A stretch of 64,000 bases of DNA from Aureimonas sp. SA4125 (GTDB lineage: Bacteria > Pseudomonadota > Alphaproteobacteria > Rhizobiales > Rhizobiaceae), in contig NZ_AP025032.1 of assembly GCF_019973775.1 (NCBI RefSeq), positions 186,001 through 250,000 of the forward strand. The letters are read 5' to 3'. The number at the start of each line of letters is the position of its first letter. The first letter of the stretch is position 1. Made by a program: the position numbers and the translations under genes. This document shows, piece by piece, positions 35,709 through 45,695 of this stretch. Below the pieces are notes generated by a model. The model made no database searches. It worked only from the letters and a program-made list of their open reading frames with translations, and was not told where the DNA came from.

Positions 35709-37688
35709 ATGAGCGATCAGGAAAACGTGATGAGCGGCGTCGGGCCGGGGCCGGCGGGCGAAGCCTATCGCGTCCTGGCGCGCAAATACCGGCCCGCGAG
35801 CTTTGACGATCTCATCGGCCAGGAGCCGATGGTGCGCACGCTCACCAATGCCTTCGAGACCGGCCGCATCGCCCAGGCCTGGATGCTGACGGGCGTGCGC
35901 GGCGTCGGCAAGACGACCACGGCCCGCATTCTTGCCCGCGCCCTGAATTACGAGACGGCCGAAATCCACGAGCCGACCATCCACATGCGCGCCCCCGGCA
36001 TCCACGATCAGGCGATCATGGAGGGAAGGCATGTCGACGTCGTCGAGATGGATGCGGCCTCTCACACCGGCATCGACGACATCCGCGAAATCATCGCCCA
36101 GGTGCGCTACCGTCCGGTTTCGGCGCGCTACAAGGTGTACATCATCGACGAGGTGCACATGCTCTCCAACCAGGCCTTCAACGGCCTGTTGAAGACGCTG
36201 GAAGAGCCGCCGGAGCACGTCAAGTTCGTCTTCGCCACGACCGAGATCCGCAAAGTCCCGATCACCGTCCTGTCGCGCTGCCAGCGTTTCGACCTGCGCC
36301 GCGTCGACGCGGCGACGCTGATCCGCCATCTCGCCAAGGTCGCCGCGGCCGAAAACGTCGAGATCGACGAGGAAGCGCTGCGCCTTCTCGCCCGCGCTGC
36401 CGAGGGCTCGGTGCGTGACGCCCTGTCCCTGACCGACCAGGCGATCTCGCATGGCGCTGGCCGCGTGGAATCCGCGGCGGTGCGCGACATGCTGGGCCTT
36501 GCCGATCGCGGCCGGGTGATCGACCTTTTCGAGCATCTGATGCGCGGCGACGCCACCGCGGCTCTCGGCGAACTGCGCGACCAGTACAATGGCGGCGCCG
36601 ACCCCCTCGTCGTCCTGTCGGATCTCGCCGATTTCACCCATCTCGTGACCTCGCTGCGCTTCGTGCCCGATTCGGCCGACGATGCGGCGCTGTCGCCGGC
36701 CGAATCGGCGCGTGGGCTCGAATTCTCGCAAAAGCTCTCGGTTCGGACGCTGTCGCAGGTCTGGCAGCTCTTGCTGAAGGCGATCGAGGAGACGCGCGCG
36801 GCCTCGACCCCCCGCCAGGCGGCGGAGATGGCGCTGATCCGCATCGCCTATGCCGCCGATCTCCCCGCCCCGTCCGATCTCGCCCGCCTGATCGTCGACG
36901 GCGGCGACGTTCCGCGCCTGGCACCGTCCTCGGCTCTGGCCGAGGGAACGGCGCGGGACGGCCAGGCCGCTGGCGTGACGCGCCAGCTTGCCGCGTCTTC
37001 CGCCCCGGATGTCGCCGCTCCGGCAGGCGCTCCTTTGACGGCGGCCATGCCGGCAATGCCCGCGGCGTCGGCGGCAACACTGGTGTCCAGAGAGCAGGCG
37101 TCCGCCCTGTCGGACGGTTCGGCGAGAGGCGGCATGGCGGCGCCCCAGCGCCTCGCCATCGCCGCCCGCGGCGATGCGCGAACCGCCCCACCCGCGGCGA
37201 CGCCGCCGGCGGCCATGCCCGAGATCCGGACATTGGAGGGTCTCGTGGCGCTGGCCGAGGAAAAGCGCGATTCGCTGATGCAGGTCTCGCTTCGCCGCTA
37301 TATACGACCCGTGAAGATCGAGCCGGGACGCATCGAGGTCGCCTTGACCGATGGCGCGCCCCGCACGCTCCCGGGCGATCTGCAGCGACGGCTCCTGGAA
37401 TGGACGGGTCGGCGCTGGACGGTGACGATCTCCAGCGCCGAAGGCGGCCGCACGATCGAGGAGACGGTCGCGGCGCGTCGCGACGCCCTCGTCTCGGACG
37501 CCATCGCCGACCCCGAGGTCGCCGCGATCCTGCAGCAGTTTCCCGGCGCCAAGGTGATCGACGTCCGTCTGCGCGGCGAGGCGCTGGCGGCGGAGGCGGC
37601 GACGCTCACCCTTTCGCCGGCTGCGGGCGAAACCGATATCGTCGACGATGTACCCATCGAAACCGATGATGACGACGACGACCTCTAG
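35709..37688 (+). CDS. dnaX: DNA polymerase III subunits gamma/tau
   Basis: A 659-residue clamp-loader ATPase. The AAA+ domain begins LARKYRPASFDDLIGQE; Walker A is GVRGVGKTTTARILARAL, Walker B is YIIDEVHML, and the sensor/SRC region follows. The usual zinc module between Walker A and DAASH has no cysteines here (NYETAEIHEPTIHMRAPGIH). A variable Ala-rich linker and the tau C-terminus, ending in an acidic tail (ETDDDDDDL), complete it. ATG at 35709 starts the conserved protein. No obvious slippery site for making gamma was seen. Confidence 0.95.
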   Translation: MSDQENVMSGVGPGPAGEAYRVLARKYRPASFDDLIGQEPMVRTLTNAFETGRIAQAWMLTGVRGVGKTTTARILARALNYETAEIHEPTIHMRAPGIHDQAIMEGRHVDVVEMDAASHTGIDDIREIIAQVRYRPVSARYKVYIIDEVHMLSNQAFNGLLKTLEEPPEHVKFVFATTEIRKVPITVLSRCQRFDLRRVDAATLIRHLAKVAAAENVEIDEEALRLLARAAEGSVRDALSLTDQAISHGAGRVESAAVRDMLGLADRGRVIDLFEHLMRGDATAALGELRDQYNGGADPLVVLSDLADFTHLVTSLRFVPDSADDAALSPAESARGLEFSQKLSVRTLSQVWQLLLKAIEETRAASTPRQAAEMALIRIAYAADLPAPSDLARLIVDGGDVPRLAPSSALAEGTARDGQAAGVTRQLAASSAPDVAAPAGAPLTAAMPAMPAASAATLVSREQASALSDGSARGGMAAPQRLAIAARGDARTAPPAATPPAAMPEIRTLEGLVALAEEKRDSLMQVSLRRYIRPVKIEPGRIEVALTDGAPRTLPGDLQRRLLEWTGRRWTVTISSAEGGRTIEETVAARRDALVSDAIADPEVAAILQQFPGAKVIDVRLRGEALAAEAATLTLSPAAGETDIVDDVPIETDDDDDDL

Positions 37689-37703
37689 GGAGAATACAAA
37701 GTC

Positions 37704-38027
37704 ATGAAAGACATCATGGGCATGATGAAGCAGGCCAAGGCCATGCAGGAAAAGATGCAGGGTCTGCAGCAGGAGATCGCCGAGATCACCGCCACCGGCC
37801 AGTCCGGCGGGGGGCTTGTCGCGGTGACGCTGAACGGGCGCGGCGAGATGTCGGTCCTCAAGATCGATCCCTCGCTCGCCAAGCCCGACGAGGCCGAGAT
37901 CCTGGAAGACCTCGTGATCGCCGCCCACAACGACGCCAAGTCGAAGCTGGAGGCGATCATCCAGGAAAAGACTCAGGAGCTGACCTCCGGCCTGCAGCTT
38001 CCCGCCGGCCTGAAACTGCCCTTCTGA
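37704..38027 (+). CDS. YbaB/EbfC nucleoid-associated protein
   Basis: A 107-residue DNA-binding dimer-forming protein of the YbaB/EbfC family. It opens [19 protein letters not shown], the family's helical start, and contains [19 protein letters not shown]. It lies between dnaX and recR, the standard bacterial arrangement, with 15 and 23 bases of spacing. Its role in nucleoid organisation is known only in general terms. Confidence 0.95.
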   Translation: MKDIMGMMKQAKAMQEKMQGLQQEIAEITATGQSGGGLVAVTLNGRGEMSVLKIDPSLAKPDEAEILEDLVIAAHNDAKSKLEAIIQEKTQELTSGLQLPAGLKLPF

Positions 38028-38050
38028 CCTCCGCCCGAAACGACTGAACC

Positions 38051-38656
38051 ATGGCAAAACCCATCGCCGGTCCGGAGATCGAGCGGCTGATCCAGCTGCT
38101 CGCGAAGCTTCCGGGCCTCGGGCCGCGCTCGGCCCGGCGCGCCACGCTGCACCTCGTCAAGCGCAAGGAGCAGCTTCTCGGGCCGCTGGCGCAGGCGATG
38201 ACGCAGGCGCTGGAGCGCGTGCTCATCTGCTCGGTCTGCGGCAATATCGATACGAGCGATCCCTGCACCGTCTGCTGCGATCCTTCGCGCGACCAGTCGC
38301 TCGTCGTCGTCGTCGAGGATGTCTCCGACCTCTGGGCGCTGGAGCGGGCGAAGGCGCTCAATGCCGGCTACCATGTGCTGGGCGGCGTCCTGTCGCCGCT
38401 CGACGGGGTCGGCCCGGACGATCTGACGATCCGGCAGCTGGTCGAGCGGGTCGCCAGGGGCGCGGTGCGCGAGGTGATCATCGCCGTCAACGCCACGGTC
38501 GAGGGGCAGACGACCGCGCATTACCTGACCGACCAGCTCGCCGAATTCGACGTCAGGATCACCCGCCTCGCCCACGGTGTTCCCGTCGGCGGCGAGCTCG
38601 ACTATCTCGACGAGGGCACGCTGTCGGCCGCGATGCGGGCGCGCACCGCGTTCTGA
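38051..38656 (+). CDS. recR: Recombination protein RecR
   Basis: A 201-residue RecR that loads RecA with RecF/RecO during gap repair. The helix-hairpin-helix is [19 protein letters not shown]. The zinc cysteines are Cys60, 63, 72 and 75 ([16 protein letters not shown]). A Toprim domain follows ([16 protein letters not shown]), then the C-terminal [19 protein letters not shown] signature. Confidence 0.97.
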   Translation: MAKPIAGPEIERLIQLLAKLPGLGPRSARRATLHLVKRKEQLLGPLAQAMTQALERVLICSVCGNIDTSDPCTVCCDPSRDQSLVVVVEDVSDLWALERAKALNAGYHVLGGVLSPLDGVGPDDLTIRQLVERVARGAVREVIIAVNATVEGQTTAHYLTDQLAEFDVRITRLAHGVPVGGELDYLDEGTLSAAMRARTAF

Positions 38657-38761
38657 GACGGCCTGCCTTCGGCTTGCCGTCTTCCCTGCACAGGTTTGCT
38701 GCCTCGGGGCGGCGATTTTCTGGCCCCAGCCCAATAAGCGACCAACCGGAGACGATGCCCG

Positions 38762-39997
38762 ATGACCCTTGCTGCCCGGCTGGCCGCCTTCCTGACCCTT
38801 CTCCTGCTGGCCTTTCCGGCCGCGGCGCAGACCGGCGACATCGCCAAGGGGTTCCAGCGCTTTCTCGAAACCGACATCTGGCCAGCCGCCAAGTCGCGGG
38901 GCGTGCCGCGGCCAATCTTCGACGCTGCCTTCAAGGGCGTGAAGCCCAATCTGAAGCTCCCAGACCTGCAGCTTCCTGGCGACGCCGCGAAGGTCGAGGA
39001 GAACAACTACCAGGCCGAGTTCCAGAGCCCGTCGGCCTATTTCGGCGAATCGGCCGTCGCCAATCTTGCCGCCCGGGGCCGCGGTCTGCTGGCGACGCAC
39101 CGCGCCGTTCTTTCCCGGATCGAGAAGGAGACGGGCGTTCCCGCCGCGATCATCGTCGCGATCTGGGGGCGCGAATCGGGCTTTGGTGCCGCCAAGATCC
39201 CGCACAACGCCTTCGAGGTGCTGGCCACCAAGGCTTATCTCGCGCGTCGCAAGGAGATGTTCCGGGGCGAGCTTCTGGCGGCCCTCGAGATCGTCGCCGA
39301 CGGCCATCTGAAGGTGTCCGAGATGCGCTCGTCCTGGGCCGGTGCGCTCGGCCAGCCGCAGTTCATGCCGTCGAAATTCCTGGCCTATGCGGTCGACGCG
39401 GACGGCGACGGCCGCCGCGACATCTGGAATTCGGTGCCCGATACGCTCGCCTCGATCGGCCACTATCTGCAGAAGGCCGGCTGGGTCGCCGGCCGCGACT
39501 GGGGTTTCGAGGCGAATGTGCCGGACGCCATCTCCTGCGCCGTCGAAGGCCCCGACAAGGGCCGGCCGATCCGGGACTTCGTCGACGCCGGCGTGACTCG
39601 CGTCTCCGGCCGGGCCTTCCCGCCGGGAGAGCTGCGCGCCCCCGGCCATCTCCTGATGCCGGCCGGGCGCAACGGGCCCGCCTTTATCGCGACGCCGAAT
39701 TTCTACACGCTGAAAGTCTACAACAATTCCGACCTTTACGCCCTCTTCATCGGCCATGTCGCCGACCGGATGGCCGGCGGCGGCGCTTTCAATGGGGATT
39801 GGGTGCGGGTCGATGGCATGACCCGCGGCGACGTCGCGCGGATGCAGGAAAAACTGGTGGTGCGCGGCTACGATGTCGGCGGCGCCGACGGCCTGCCAGG
39901 CTTCAAGACGCGGCGGTCGATCGGGGCCTTCGAAGCGAGTGCCGGCCTGCCGCCGACCTGCTGGCCGAGCCAGAGCCTGGCCGCCCGTCTGAAATGA
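38762..39997 (+). CDS. Lytic murein transglycosylase (MltB-like, SLT_2) with peptidoglycan-binding domain
   Basis: A 411-residue periplasmic enzyme that cleaves glycan strands of murein. It has a signal peptide (residues 1-22, AAA-Q), then an SLT_2 domain with catalytic Glu138 in AIWGRESGFGA and the conserved SSWAGALGQPQFMPSKFL. A C-terminal peptidoglycan-binding domain has MQEKLVVRGYDVGGADGLPG. It lies alone, 105 bases after recR. Confidence 0.93.
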   Translation: MTLAARLAAFLTLLLLAFPAAAQTGDIAKGFQRFLETDIWPAAKSRGVPRPIFDAAFKGVKPNLKLPDLQLPGDAAKVEENNYQAEFQSPSAYFGESAVANLAARGRGLLATHRAVLSRIEKETGVPAAIIVAIWGRESGFGAAKIPHNAFEVLATKAYLARRKEMFRGELLAALEIVADGHLKVSEMRSSWAGALGQPQFMPSKFLAYAVDADGDGRRDIWNSVPDTLASIGHYLQKAGWVAGRDWGFEANVPDAISCAVEGPDKGRPIRDFVDAGVTRVSGRAFPPGELRAPGHLLMPAGRNGPAFIATPNFYTLKVYNNSDLYALFIGHVADRMAGGGAFNGDWVRVDGMTRGDVARMQEKLVVRGYDVGGADGLPGFKTRRSIGAFEASAGLPPTCWPSQSLAARLK

Positions 39998-40036
39998 CGG
40001 CCGGACAGAACCAGGATCGCGCCGCCATCTCCGGTG

Positions 40037-41581
40037 TCAGCCGCCGAGGCAGAGGATCGGGAGCACCGACGCCGCGGCATCTGCAGTGGTGTCGGCAACG
40101 CTGGCGAAGTGCGTCGGCGCTGGCGCAGAGGCGAATGAGACGCCATTGGCTGCAAGAAAGCCTGTCACCGCATCGGGACGGATGGCGAAATTGATCGACT
40201 GCGGGATGTCTCCGGTGGCATCGGCGATCGCGACCGCATCGAGCTTGGCGGTGACGACGCCGACGACGCGGCCGGAGAGGTCGACGAGGGGGCCGCCGGA
40301 ATTGCCGGGCTGGACGGCCGCGGAAATCTGCAGGTAGCGGGAGTCATTGGCGAGTCCGAGGAGGGACGAGACATTGCCGCGCGTTACGTTCAGGCTGTCG
40401 GCCAGGATGGAGCGCAGGGGAAAGCCGAGGGCAAGCACATCCTCGCCGAGCCGGGGCATTCCGGCGGCGATCGGCAGAGGCGAGCCCAGCTGCGCATCGA
40501 TATGGAGCAATGCCAGATCGTTTTCCTTGTCGAGGATCACCGCATCGGCCGGACCGTAGTGACCGACCAGAACCTGGGCGCATGACCCTGCCACATGGGC
40601 ATTTGTCAGGACCCAACCGTCGCGCGAGACCACAAATCCGGAGCCGGACGAGTCCATGTCACCGTCTCGCGGCGCATCGGTGCCGGCGGAAGAGGGCGCG
40701 GTGATATCGAAGAGGGCGGCGAAAGGATCCCTGCCGAACTCGCCGGAGGCATGCCCGGCAGCCTCCGTCATCGGCACCTCATCCACGCCGGCGACGAGGT
40801 GGCCGTAACCGGCTTCGTCAAATGGATCGAAGAGCTGCAGCGCGACGACCGTATAGGGCGTCATGGAAGCAGCGGCACGATCGTCGAAGGAGATGGCGAT
40901 GCCGCGCAGGTCGGCACCGCGGCCGACAAAACGCAGGCTGTAGTGTCGTCCGCCATCATGGCCCGTGATGAGAAAGGATTCGTCCGACAATTCTGCAGTT
41001 GTGATGCTTCGTTCGCCGCCCGGACGCTTCAACACGTCGTAGAGCGCCGAGAGGCTGCCGCCCGCCTCGTCCATCCGAACGGCTTCGATCTCGATCGCGC
41101 GGTCAGGCGAGCGCCAGACACGACCGACCTCGGTCGGTCCTCCATCGCGAACCAATGCCAGTGGCAGACCGAGCCGCATGCCCGTCGTGCGGTCTTCCAC
41201 CATCTGGTAGCCCGCCGCGGCCTGGGCCGAATCGCTTTCCGACACCAGGCGCTTCAGGAGTTGCTCGTCGATGACGCCGCTCGCCTCGAGGCCGTGCCGA
41301 GCCTGGAAGTACCGGATCGCCCTCAGACCGCCGGCATCAATGCTTCCGGTGAATGGCCCAGCGTAATCCCCGGTCCAGCCGAGACGAATCTGCATGCCCC
41401 GGCGAAAATCGACGTCGGTCTCTTCGTTGTACACCTGAGCGAGAGAAGCCGTATCCGCGACAGCGGTCGTCGCCACCGCGGCGGTCGCTCCGGGCGCCTC
41501 TTGGGCCGCCCATGACATCGAAATATGGCTTGCCGTTGAAACGGCCAGGGCAATCGAGAGTGCCCAGTATGCGCGGCGCAT
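40037..41581 (-). CDS. Secreted trypsin-like serine protease with peptidoglycan-binding domain
   Basis: A 514-residue exported protein. After the signal peptide a peptidoglycan-binding repeat occurs at about residues 60-115 (IRYFQARHGLEASGVID). A middle region of unknown fold is followed by a chymotrypsin-type protease: His in VLTNAHVAGSC, Asp in NDLALLHID, Ser in QPGNSGGPLVD. No PDZ domain is seen, unlike DegP. The ATG at 41581 has GGAGAG six bases upstream. It may act on envelope proteins while attached to murein; the substrate is unknown. Confidence 0.85.
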   Translation of the reverse strand: MRRAYWALSIALAVSTASHISMSWAAQEAPGATAAVATTAVADTASLAQVYNEETDVDFRRGMQIRLGWTGDYAGPFTGSIDAGGLRAIRYFQARHGLEASGVIDEQLLKRLVSESDSAQAAAGYQMVEDRTTGMRLGLPLALVRDGGPTEVGRVWRSPDRAIEIEAVRMDEAGGSLSALYDVLKRPGGERSITTAELSDESFLITGHDGGRHYSLRFVGRGADLRGIAISFDDRAAASMTPYTVVALQLFDPFDEAGYGHLVAGVDEVPMTEAAGHASGEFGRDPFAALFDITAPSSAGTDAPRDGDMDSSGSGFVVSRDGWVLTNAHVAGSCAQVLVGHYGPADAVILDKENDLALLHIDAQLGSPLPIAAGMPRLGEDVLALGFPLRSILADSLNVTRGNVSSLLGLANDSRYLQISAAVQPGNSGGPLVDLSGRVVGVVTAKLDAVAIADATGDIPQSINFAIRPDAVTGFLAANGVSFASAPAPTHFASVADTTADAAASVLPILCLGG

Positions 41582-41718
41582 GACACTCTCCAAGGACGAG
41601 GTTCCGGCATCAAACGGACAGAATGCCTGATTCGATCCGCGCTTTATTCAGATTTCGGTAACGTCTCCGTGTCGTTGGCGACGGCCCTTCCAGAAAATGA
41701 CCTTTTCAGCTCTGGATA

Positions 41719-42873
41719 TTACTCCGCGACCTTACCAAAGGTCATCGAAGGCGATAGCGAACCTGGCGACGCATGGTGGTCGCCAAGCTCCACAGCCTCG
41801 ATCCGTTCGCCGCGCTTCAGGAGCTTTTCGGTCGAGACAAGGATCTGGTCGACATCGCGGCCGGCCTGGGAAAAGTGGGTCTTCAACGCCGCGACCCGGG
41901 CGTCGAGGCGCCCGAGATCCTCGGTCAGGAGCCGCACCTCCTTCTGGATTTCGCCGGCTTCCTGGCGCATCCGCGTATCGCGCAGGATGGCCTGCACAAC
42001 CTGGATCGAGAGCATCAGCAGTGACGGCGAGACGATCACCACGCGCGCGCGGTGTGCCTTCTGCACGATGTCGGCGAAATGCTCGTGCAACTCGCCGAAG
42101 ATCGATTCCGATGGCACGAACAGAAAGGCGGTATCCTGCGTCTCGCCGGGCAGGAGATACTTTTCCGCGATCGCCTTCACATGGACATCCATGTCCCGGC
42201 GCAGGCGCTGCGCCGAAAACAGCCGGTGCGCCTCGTCCTCGGCTTCGCGGAAGGCGCTCCAGGACTCGAGCGGAAATTTCGCGTCGATGGCCAGCGATGG
42301 CGCGCCATTCGGCATGGTGATGAGGCAGTCCGGTCGCTTGCCGTTCGACAGCGTCGCCTGGAAGGAATAGGCGCCGGTGGGCAGCCCATCCATCACGATC
42401 GCCTCCATCCGCCCCTGGCCGAAGGCGCCGCGGGTCTGCTTGTTGGAGAGGATGTCCTGCAGCCGCACGACTTCGCCGGCGAGGTCGACGATCCGTCCCT
42501 GCGCCCGGTCGATCACGGCCAGCCGCTCGGCCAGACCCGACAAGCTTTCCTGCGTTTCCTTCGTCGTCGCGGCGATAGACTGGCCGACGCGCGACGACAT
42601 GCCGTCGAGCCTTTCGGCGAGCGTGCGCGTCATGTCGCCCTGCCGGGCCGCGAAGATCTCCGCCATGCTCTGCATCCGGCCGTTGACCTCGGCCTGCGCC
42701 TGCAGGATCGCGTCCAGCCTTTCGGCCTCGTGGCCGGACCCGCGCCCGCGCCAGACAAGGCCCAGCGCCACCACCAACGCACCGGCTAGAAGCGTCGTGC
42801 CGAGGCCGACTGAGCGGCCGGCGACGGTGAAGAGGGGGACGTCCAAGAGAGTGAGGAGGGAGTCGAGGCTCAT
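41719..42873 (-). CDS. rmuC: DNA recombination protein RmuC
   Basis: A 384-residue protein with an N-terminal membrane segment (~residues 22-42), a coiled-coil region (LDAILQAQAEVNGRMQSM onwards) and the RmuC nuclease-like domain (PDCLITMPNG, LAIDAKFPLESW, VFVPSESIF-type region). RmuC limits inversions at short inverted repeats in E. coli. It is head-to-head with def, a common rhizobial neighbour. Confidence 0.92.
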   Translation of the reverse strand: MSLDSLLTLLDVPLFTVAGRSVGLGTTLLAGALVVALGLVWRGRGSGHEAERLDAILQAQAEVNGRMQSMAEIFAARQGDMTRTLAERLDGMSSRVGQSIAATTKETQESLSGLAERLAVIDRAQGRIVDLAGEVVRLQDILSNKQTRGAFGQGRMEAIVMDGLPTGAYSFQATLSNGKRPDCLITMPNGAPSLAIDAKFPLESWSAFREAEDEAHRLFSAQRLRRDMDVHVKAIAEKYLLPGETQDTAFLFVPSESIFGELHEHFADIVQKAHRARVVIVSPSLLMLSIQVVQAILRDTRMRQEAGEIQKEVRLLTEDLGRLDARVAALKTHFSQAGRDVDQILVSTEKLLKRGERIEAVELGDHHASPGSLSPSMTFGKVAE

Positions 42874-42982
42874 CTCGAGATGTTAGCGCGACCGGGTTCG
42901 AAAAGGAAGATCAAAACAAGAACAGTTGTGATGCCGGCACAGCGAGATTGACCGTCGCGCCCGCAGGCATTACGTCACGACG

Positions 42983-43492
42983 ATGACGATCAAGCCGCTT
43001 ATCATCCTGCCCGACCTGCTGCTGCGCAAGGTCTCCGCCCCCGTGGCGACGGTCGACGCCGCCGTCCGGCAACTTGCCGACGACATGCTGGAGACGATGT
43101 ACGATGCGCCGGGCATCGGCCTTGCGGCGATCCAGGTCGGCGAGCCACTGCGCATGCTGACGATCGACCTTTCCGGCGAGGACGACGAGAAGGCGCCGCG
43201 CGTCTTCCTGAACCCGGAAATCCTCACCCGTTCCGACGCGCGGTCGGTCTACGAAGAGGGATGCCTGTCGATCCCGGACTACTATGCCGAGGTCGAGCGC
43301 CCGGCGACGGTGACGGTGCGTTTTCTCGGTCTCGACGGGAAAATTCACGAGGAAGAGGCGAGCGGGCTGCTGGCGACCTGCCTGCAGCACGAGATCGACC
43401 ATCTCGACGGTGTCCTGTTCATCGACCACATCTCCAAGCTGAAGCGGGAGATGGTGGTGAAGAAGTTCACCAAGATCGCCCGCAGAGCCTGA
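42983..43492 (+). CDS. def: Peptide deformylase
   Basis: A 169-residue metal enzyme that removes the formyl group from nascent proteins. All three motifs are present: [18 protein letters not shown] (Cys94 metal ligand) and QHEIDHLDG (His136, Glu137, His140). fmt follows 16 bases later, pairing formylation and deformylation genes. Confidence 0.97.
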   Translation: MTIKPLIILPDLLLRKVSAPVATVDAAVRQLADDMLETMYDAPGIGLAAIQVGEPLRMLTIDLSGEDDEKAPRVFLNPEILTRSDARSVYEEGCLSIPDYYAEVERPATVTVRFLGLDGKIHEEEASGLLATCLQHEIDHLDGVLFIDHISKLKREMVVKKFTKIARRA

Positions 43493-43508
43493 GCGCGGGA
43501 GCGCGGCC

Positions 43509-44477
43509 ATGGCGCTGAAAATCGTCTTCATGGGCACGCCGGCCTTTTCGGTGCCGACCCTTTCCGCCGTCGTCGCCGCAGGCCACCAAGTCGTGTGCGT
43601 CTATACCCAGCCGCCGCGCGCCGCCGGTCGCCGCGGCCTGACGCTGACGCCTTCGCCGGTGCAGGCCGAGGCCGAGCGCCTGGGCCTCGAGATCCGCTCG
43701 CCGCTGTCGCTGAGAGACCCGGCGGCGATCGATGCTCTGCGGGCGCTCGATGCCGATGTCGCGGTCGTCGTCGCCTATGGCCTATTGTTGCCGCAGGCAG
43801 CGCTCGACACTCCCCGGCATTTCTGTCTCAACGGTCACGCCTCGCTGCTGCCGCGCTGGCGCGGCGCTGCCCCGATCCAGCGGGCGATCGAGGCGGGGGA
43901 TGCGACCACCGGCATGATGGTCATGCGTATGGAAGCCGGGCTCGACACCGGGCCGGTGGCGATCACGAGGGAAGTCGCGATCGGCGCGTCGGAGACGGCC
44001 GGCGAGTTGCAGGATCGTCTGTCGCAGATCTCGGCAAGCGCCATGGTGGAGGCGCTGGCGCAGCTTGAGGCCGGGAAGCTTGCCTTCGAGGACCAGGCGG
44101 ACCTTGCCACCCGCACCGGCCGCACACCGATCTATGCGAAAAAGATCGACAAGGCCGAAGCGCACATCGACTTCGGCGGCGACGGTGCCGCGATCGCGCG
44201 CCGGATCAACGCCTTTTCGCCCTTCCCCGGCGCCTGGACGATGGTCGACTTCGGCACCGGCCCGGAGCGCGTGAAAATTCTGCGCGCCGTGGCGGCCGAG
44301 GGCAGGGGCGGGGCGGTTCCGGGCGAACTCCTCGACGACGCGTTCACCGTCGCTGCCGGCACGGGCGCGCTCAAGCTCCTCGACCTGCAGCGCGCCGGCG
44401 GCAAGCCGATGACGGCCGAGACGCTGCTGCGCGGTGCGCCGCTAGCCGCAGGCGCTGTAGTGAACGGCTTAAGGTGA
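43509..44477 (+). CDS. fmt: Methionyl-tRNA formyltransferase
   Basis: A 322-residue enzyme that formylates initiator Met-tRNA. The N-terminal domain begins KIVFMGTPAFSVPTL. The active region carries NGHASLLPRWRGAAPIQRAI, and the C-terminal tRNA-binding domain follows. Its last ~345 bases are overlapped on the other strand by the open frame of a small gene starting at 44698. Confidence 0.96.
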   Translation: MALKIVFMGTPAFSVPTLSAVVAAGHQVVCVYTQPPRAAGRRGLTLTPSPVQAEAERLGLEIRSPLSLRDPAAIDALRALDADVAVVVAYGLLLPQAALDTPRHFCLNGHASLLPRWRGAAPIQRAIEAGDATTGMMVMRMEAGLDTGPVAITREVAIGASETAGELQDRLSQISASAMVEALAQLEAGKLAFEDQADLATRTGRTPIYAKKIDKAEAHIDFGGDGAAIARRINAFSPFPGAWTMVDFGTGPERVKILRAVAAEGRGGAVPGELLDDAFTVAAGTGALKLLDLQRAGGKPMTAETLLRGAPLAAGAVVNGLR

Positions 44478-44698
44478 AATGCCTGCTGCAGGATGGAAAC
44501 TAGATTTTCAGCCCCTTGGCGATCAAGCTGAATGGACTGGCTAAGCTTGCCCGGATTTTCGCGATCGGCTCTGCCATACGAGTTGATCTGAACGAATACG
44601 CGTCCATCGCGCTCAAACGTTGTATAGCTCGCCTCAATCTCCGAATGGAGAGAATTCCGTTCCATTGGCAAGTGTCGAAAAGTTTTCACTAAAGCCAC
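44132..44698 (-). CDS. Small conserved protein with read-through into antisense fmt
   Basis: The first ~75 codons (44698 to about 44472) look like a real small protein: [38 protein letters not shown] and [20 protein letters not shown]. It resembles short proteins of unknown function that I recall from other bacteria. The start is GTG, with GGGAGG five bases upstream. No stop follows; the frame runs on antisense to fmt to 44132, giving 188 residues whose last ~110 look like a shadow of fmt. The unique part is less GC-rich than its surroundings, suggesting insertion between fmt and truA. Confidence 0.6.
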   Translation of the reverse strand: MALVKTFRHLPMERNSLHSEIEASYTTFERDGRVFVQINSYGRADRENPGKLSQSIQLDRQGAENLVSILQQAFHLKPFTTAPAASGAPRSSVSAVIGLPPARCRSRSLSAPVPAATVNASSRSSPGTAPPLPSAATARRIFTRSGPVPKSTIVQAPGKGEKALIRRAIAAPSPPKSMCASALSIFFA

Positions 44699-44716
44699 AG
44701 CAGCCTCCCTTGGAAA

Positions 44717-45463
44717 ATGCCCCGATATAAACTGACGATTGAATATGACGGCAAGCGCTATGTCGGCTGGCAGCGCCAGAAGAACGGCTATTCCGTGCAG
44801 GAAGCCATCGAGACGGCGCTGAAGGGTTTCATCGGCGAGGACGTCACGATCTTCGGCGCCGGACGCACGGATGCGGGCGTTCACGCCGCCGGCCAGGTCG
44901 CGCATGTCGATTTCGCCAGGGAATGGGACACCGACACCGTGCGCGACGCGATGAACGCCTTCCTGCGCCAGGAGACGGTATCCATCCTCGCCGTCGAGCG
45001 CGTGGCGGAAGGGTTCGACGCGCGCTTTTCCGCCCGCAAGCGGCACTATCTCTACCGCATCTTCAACCGGCGGCCGCCGCCGGCGCTGCTCGCCGGCCAG
45101 GTCTGGTGGGTGTGGAAGCCGCTCGACATAAAGGCGATGAACGAATCCGCCCAGAGCCTCATCGGCACGCATGATTTCACCACCTTCCGTTCCACGCACT
45201 GCCAGGCGAAGAACCCGGTGCGCACGCTGGATCGGCTCGTCGTCTTCAAGGGACCCGGCCACGAGGTGCATATCGAGGCGTCGGCCCAGTCCTTCCTGCA
45301 CAACCAGATCCGCTCGCTCGCCGGCTCGCTGAAGCTGATCGGCGAAAACCGCTGGACCACCGACGATCTCGTCGGGGCGCTGGAATCGCGCGACCGCAAG
45401 CGCTGCGGCCCCGTCGCCCCGCCGGACGGGCTGTCGCTGATGCAGGTCGACTACGCCGGCTGA
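44717..45463 (+). CDS. truA: tRNA pseudouridine(38-40) synthase
   Basis: A 248-residue TruA that converts uridines 38-40 of the anticodon stem to pseudouridine. It opens with [18 protein letters not shown] and contains the catalytic aspartate in [11 protein letters not shown]. Later motifs [15 protein letters not shown] and [14 protein letters not shown] are family-typical. It is divergent from the small gene at 44698. Confidence 0.97.
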   Translation: MPRYKLTIEYDGKRYVGWQRQKNGYSVQEAIETALKGFIGEDVTIFGAGRTDAGVHAAGQVAHVDFAREWDTDTVRDAMNAFLRQETVSILAVERVAEGFDARFSARKRHYLYRIFNRRPPPALLAGQVWWVWKPLDIKAMNESAQSLIGTHDFTTFRSTHCQAKNPVRTLDRLVVFKGPGHEVHIEASAQSFLHNQIRSLAGSLKLIGENRWTTDDLVGALESRDRKRCGPVAPPDGLSLMQVDYAG

Positions 45464-45695
45464 TCCCGGAGCCGGCCAGATCCCCTTCGGCGACACCCGC
45501 CTGGCCATCCCGAAATGCCGGGGCAGCCATGCGTAAACGCCGGCTTGGCTTCGTCGCGATCGGAGGCTACCCGTAGGCTCTTGTTCTGTGCGGTGCAGCA
45601 AGAGTGCAAGCGCCTGCACTTCTGCGGCCGCGCGGGGAAACGGCACCCGCGGTGTCGGCTGGCGCGACGCCGGCGAGCGGGCAGAGGATGCGCCA

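Noticed and set aside
35658..38057. Very long open frame antisense to dnaX and ybaB
   Set aside because: It mirrors high-GC codon usage of the real genes; its translation is low-complexity and Arg/Gly/Asp-rich without any domain, while the other strand has clear DnaX and YbaB motifs.
42871..42882. 12-bp perfect palindrome CATCTCGAGATG over the rmuC start
   Set aside because: Could be an operator, but a 12-bp palindrome containing a start codon is likely by chance and no second copy was noticed.
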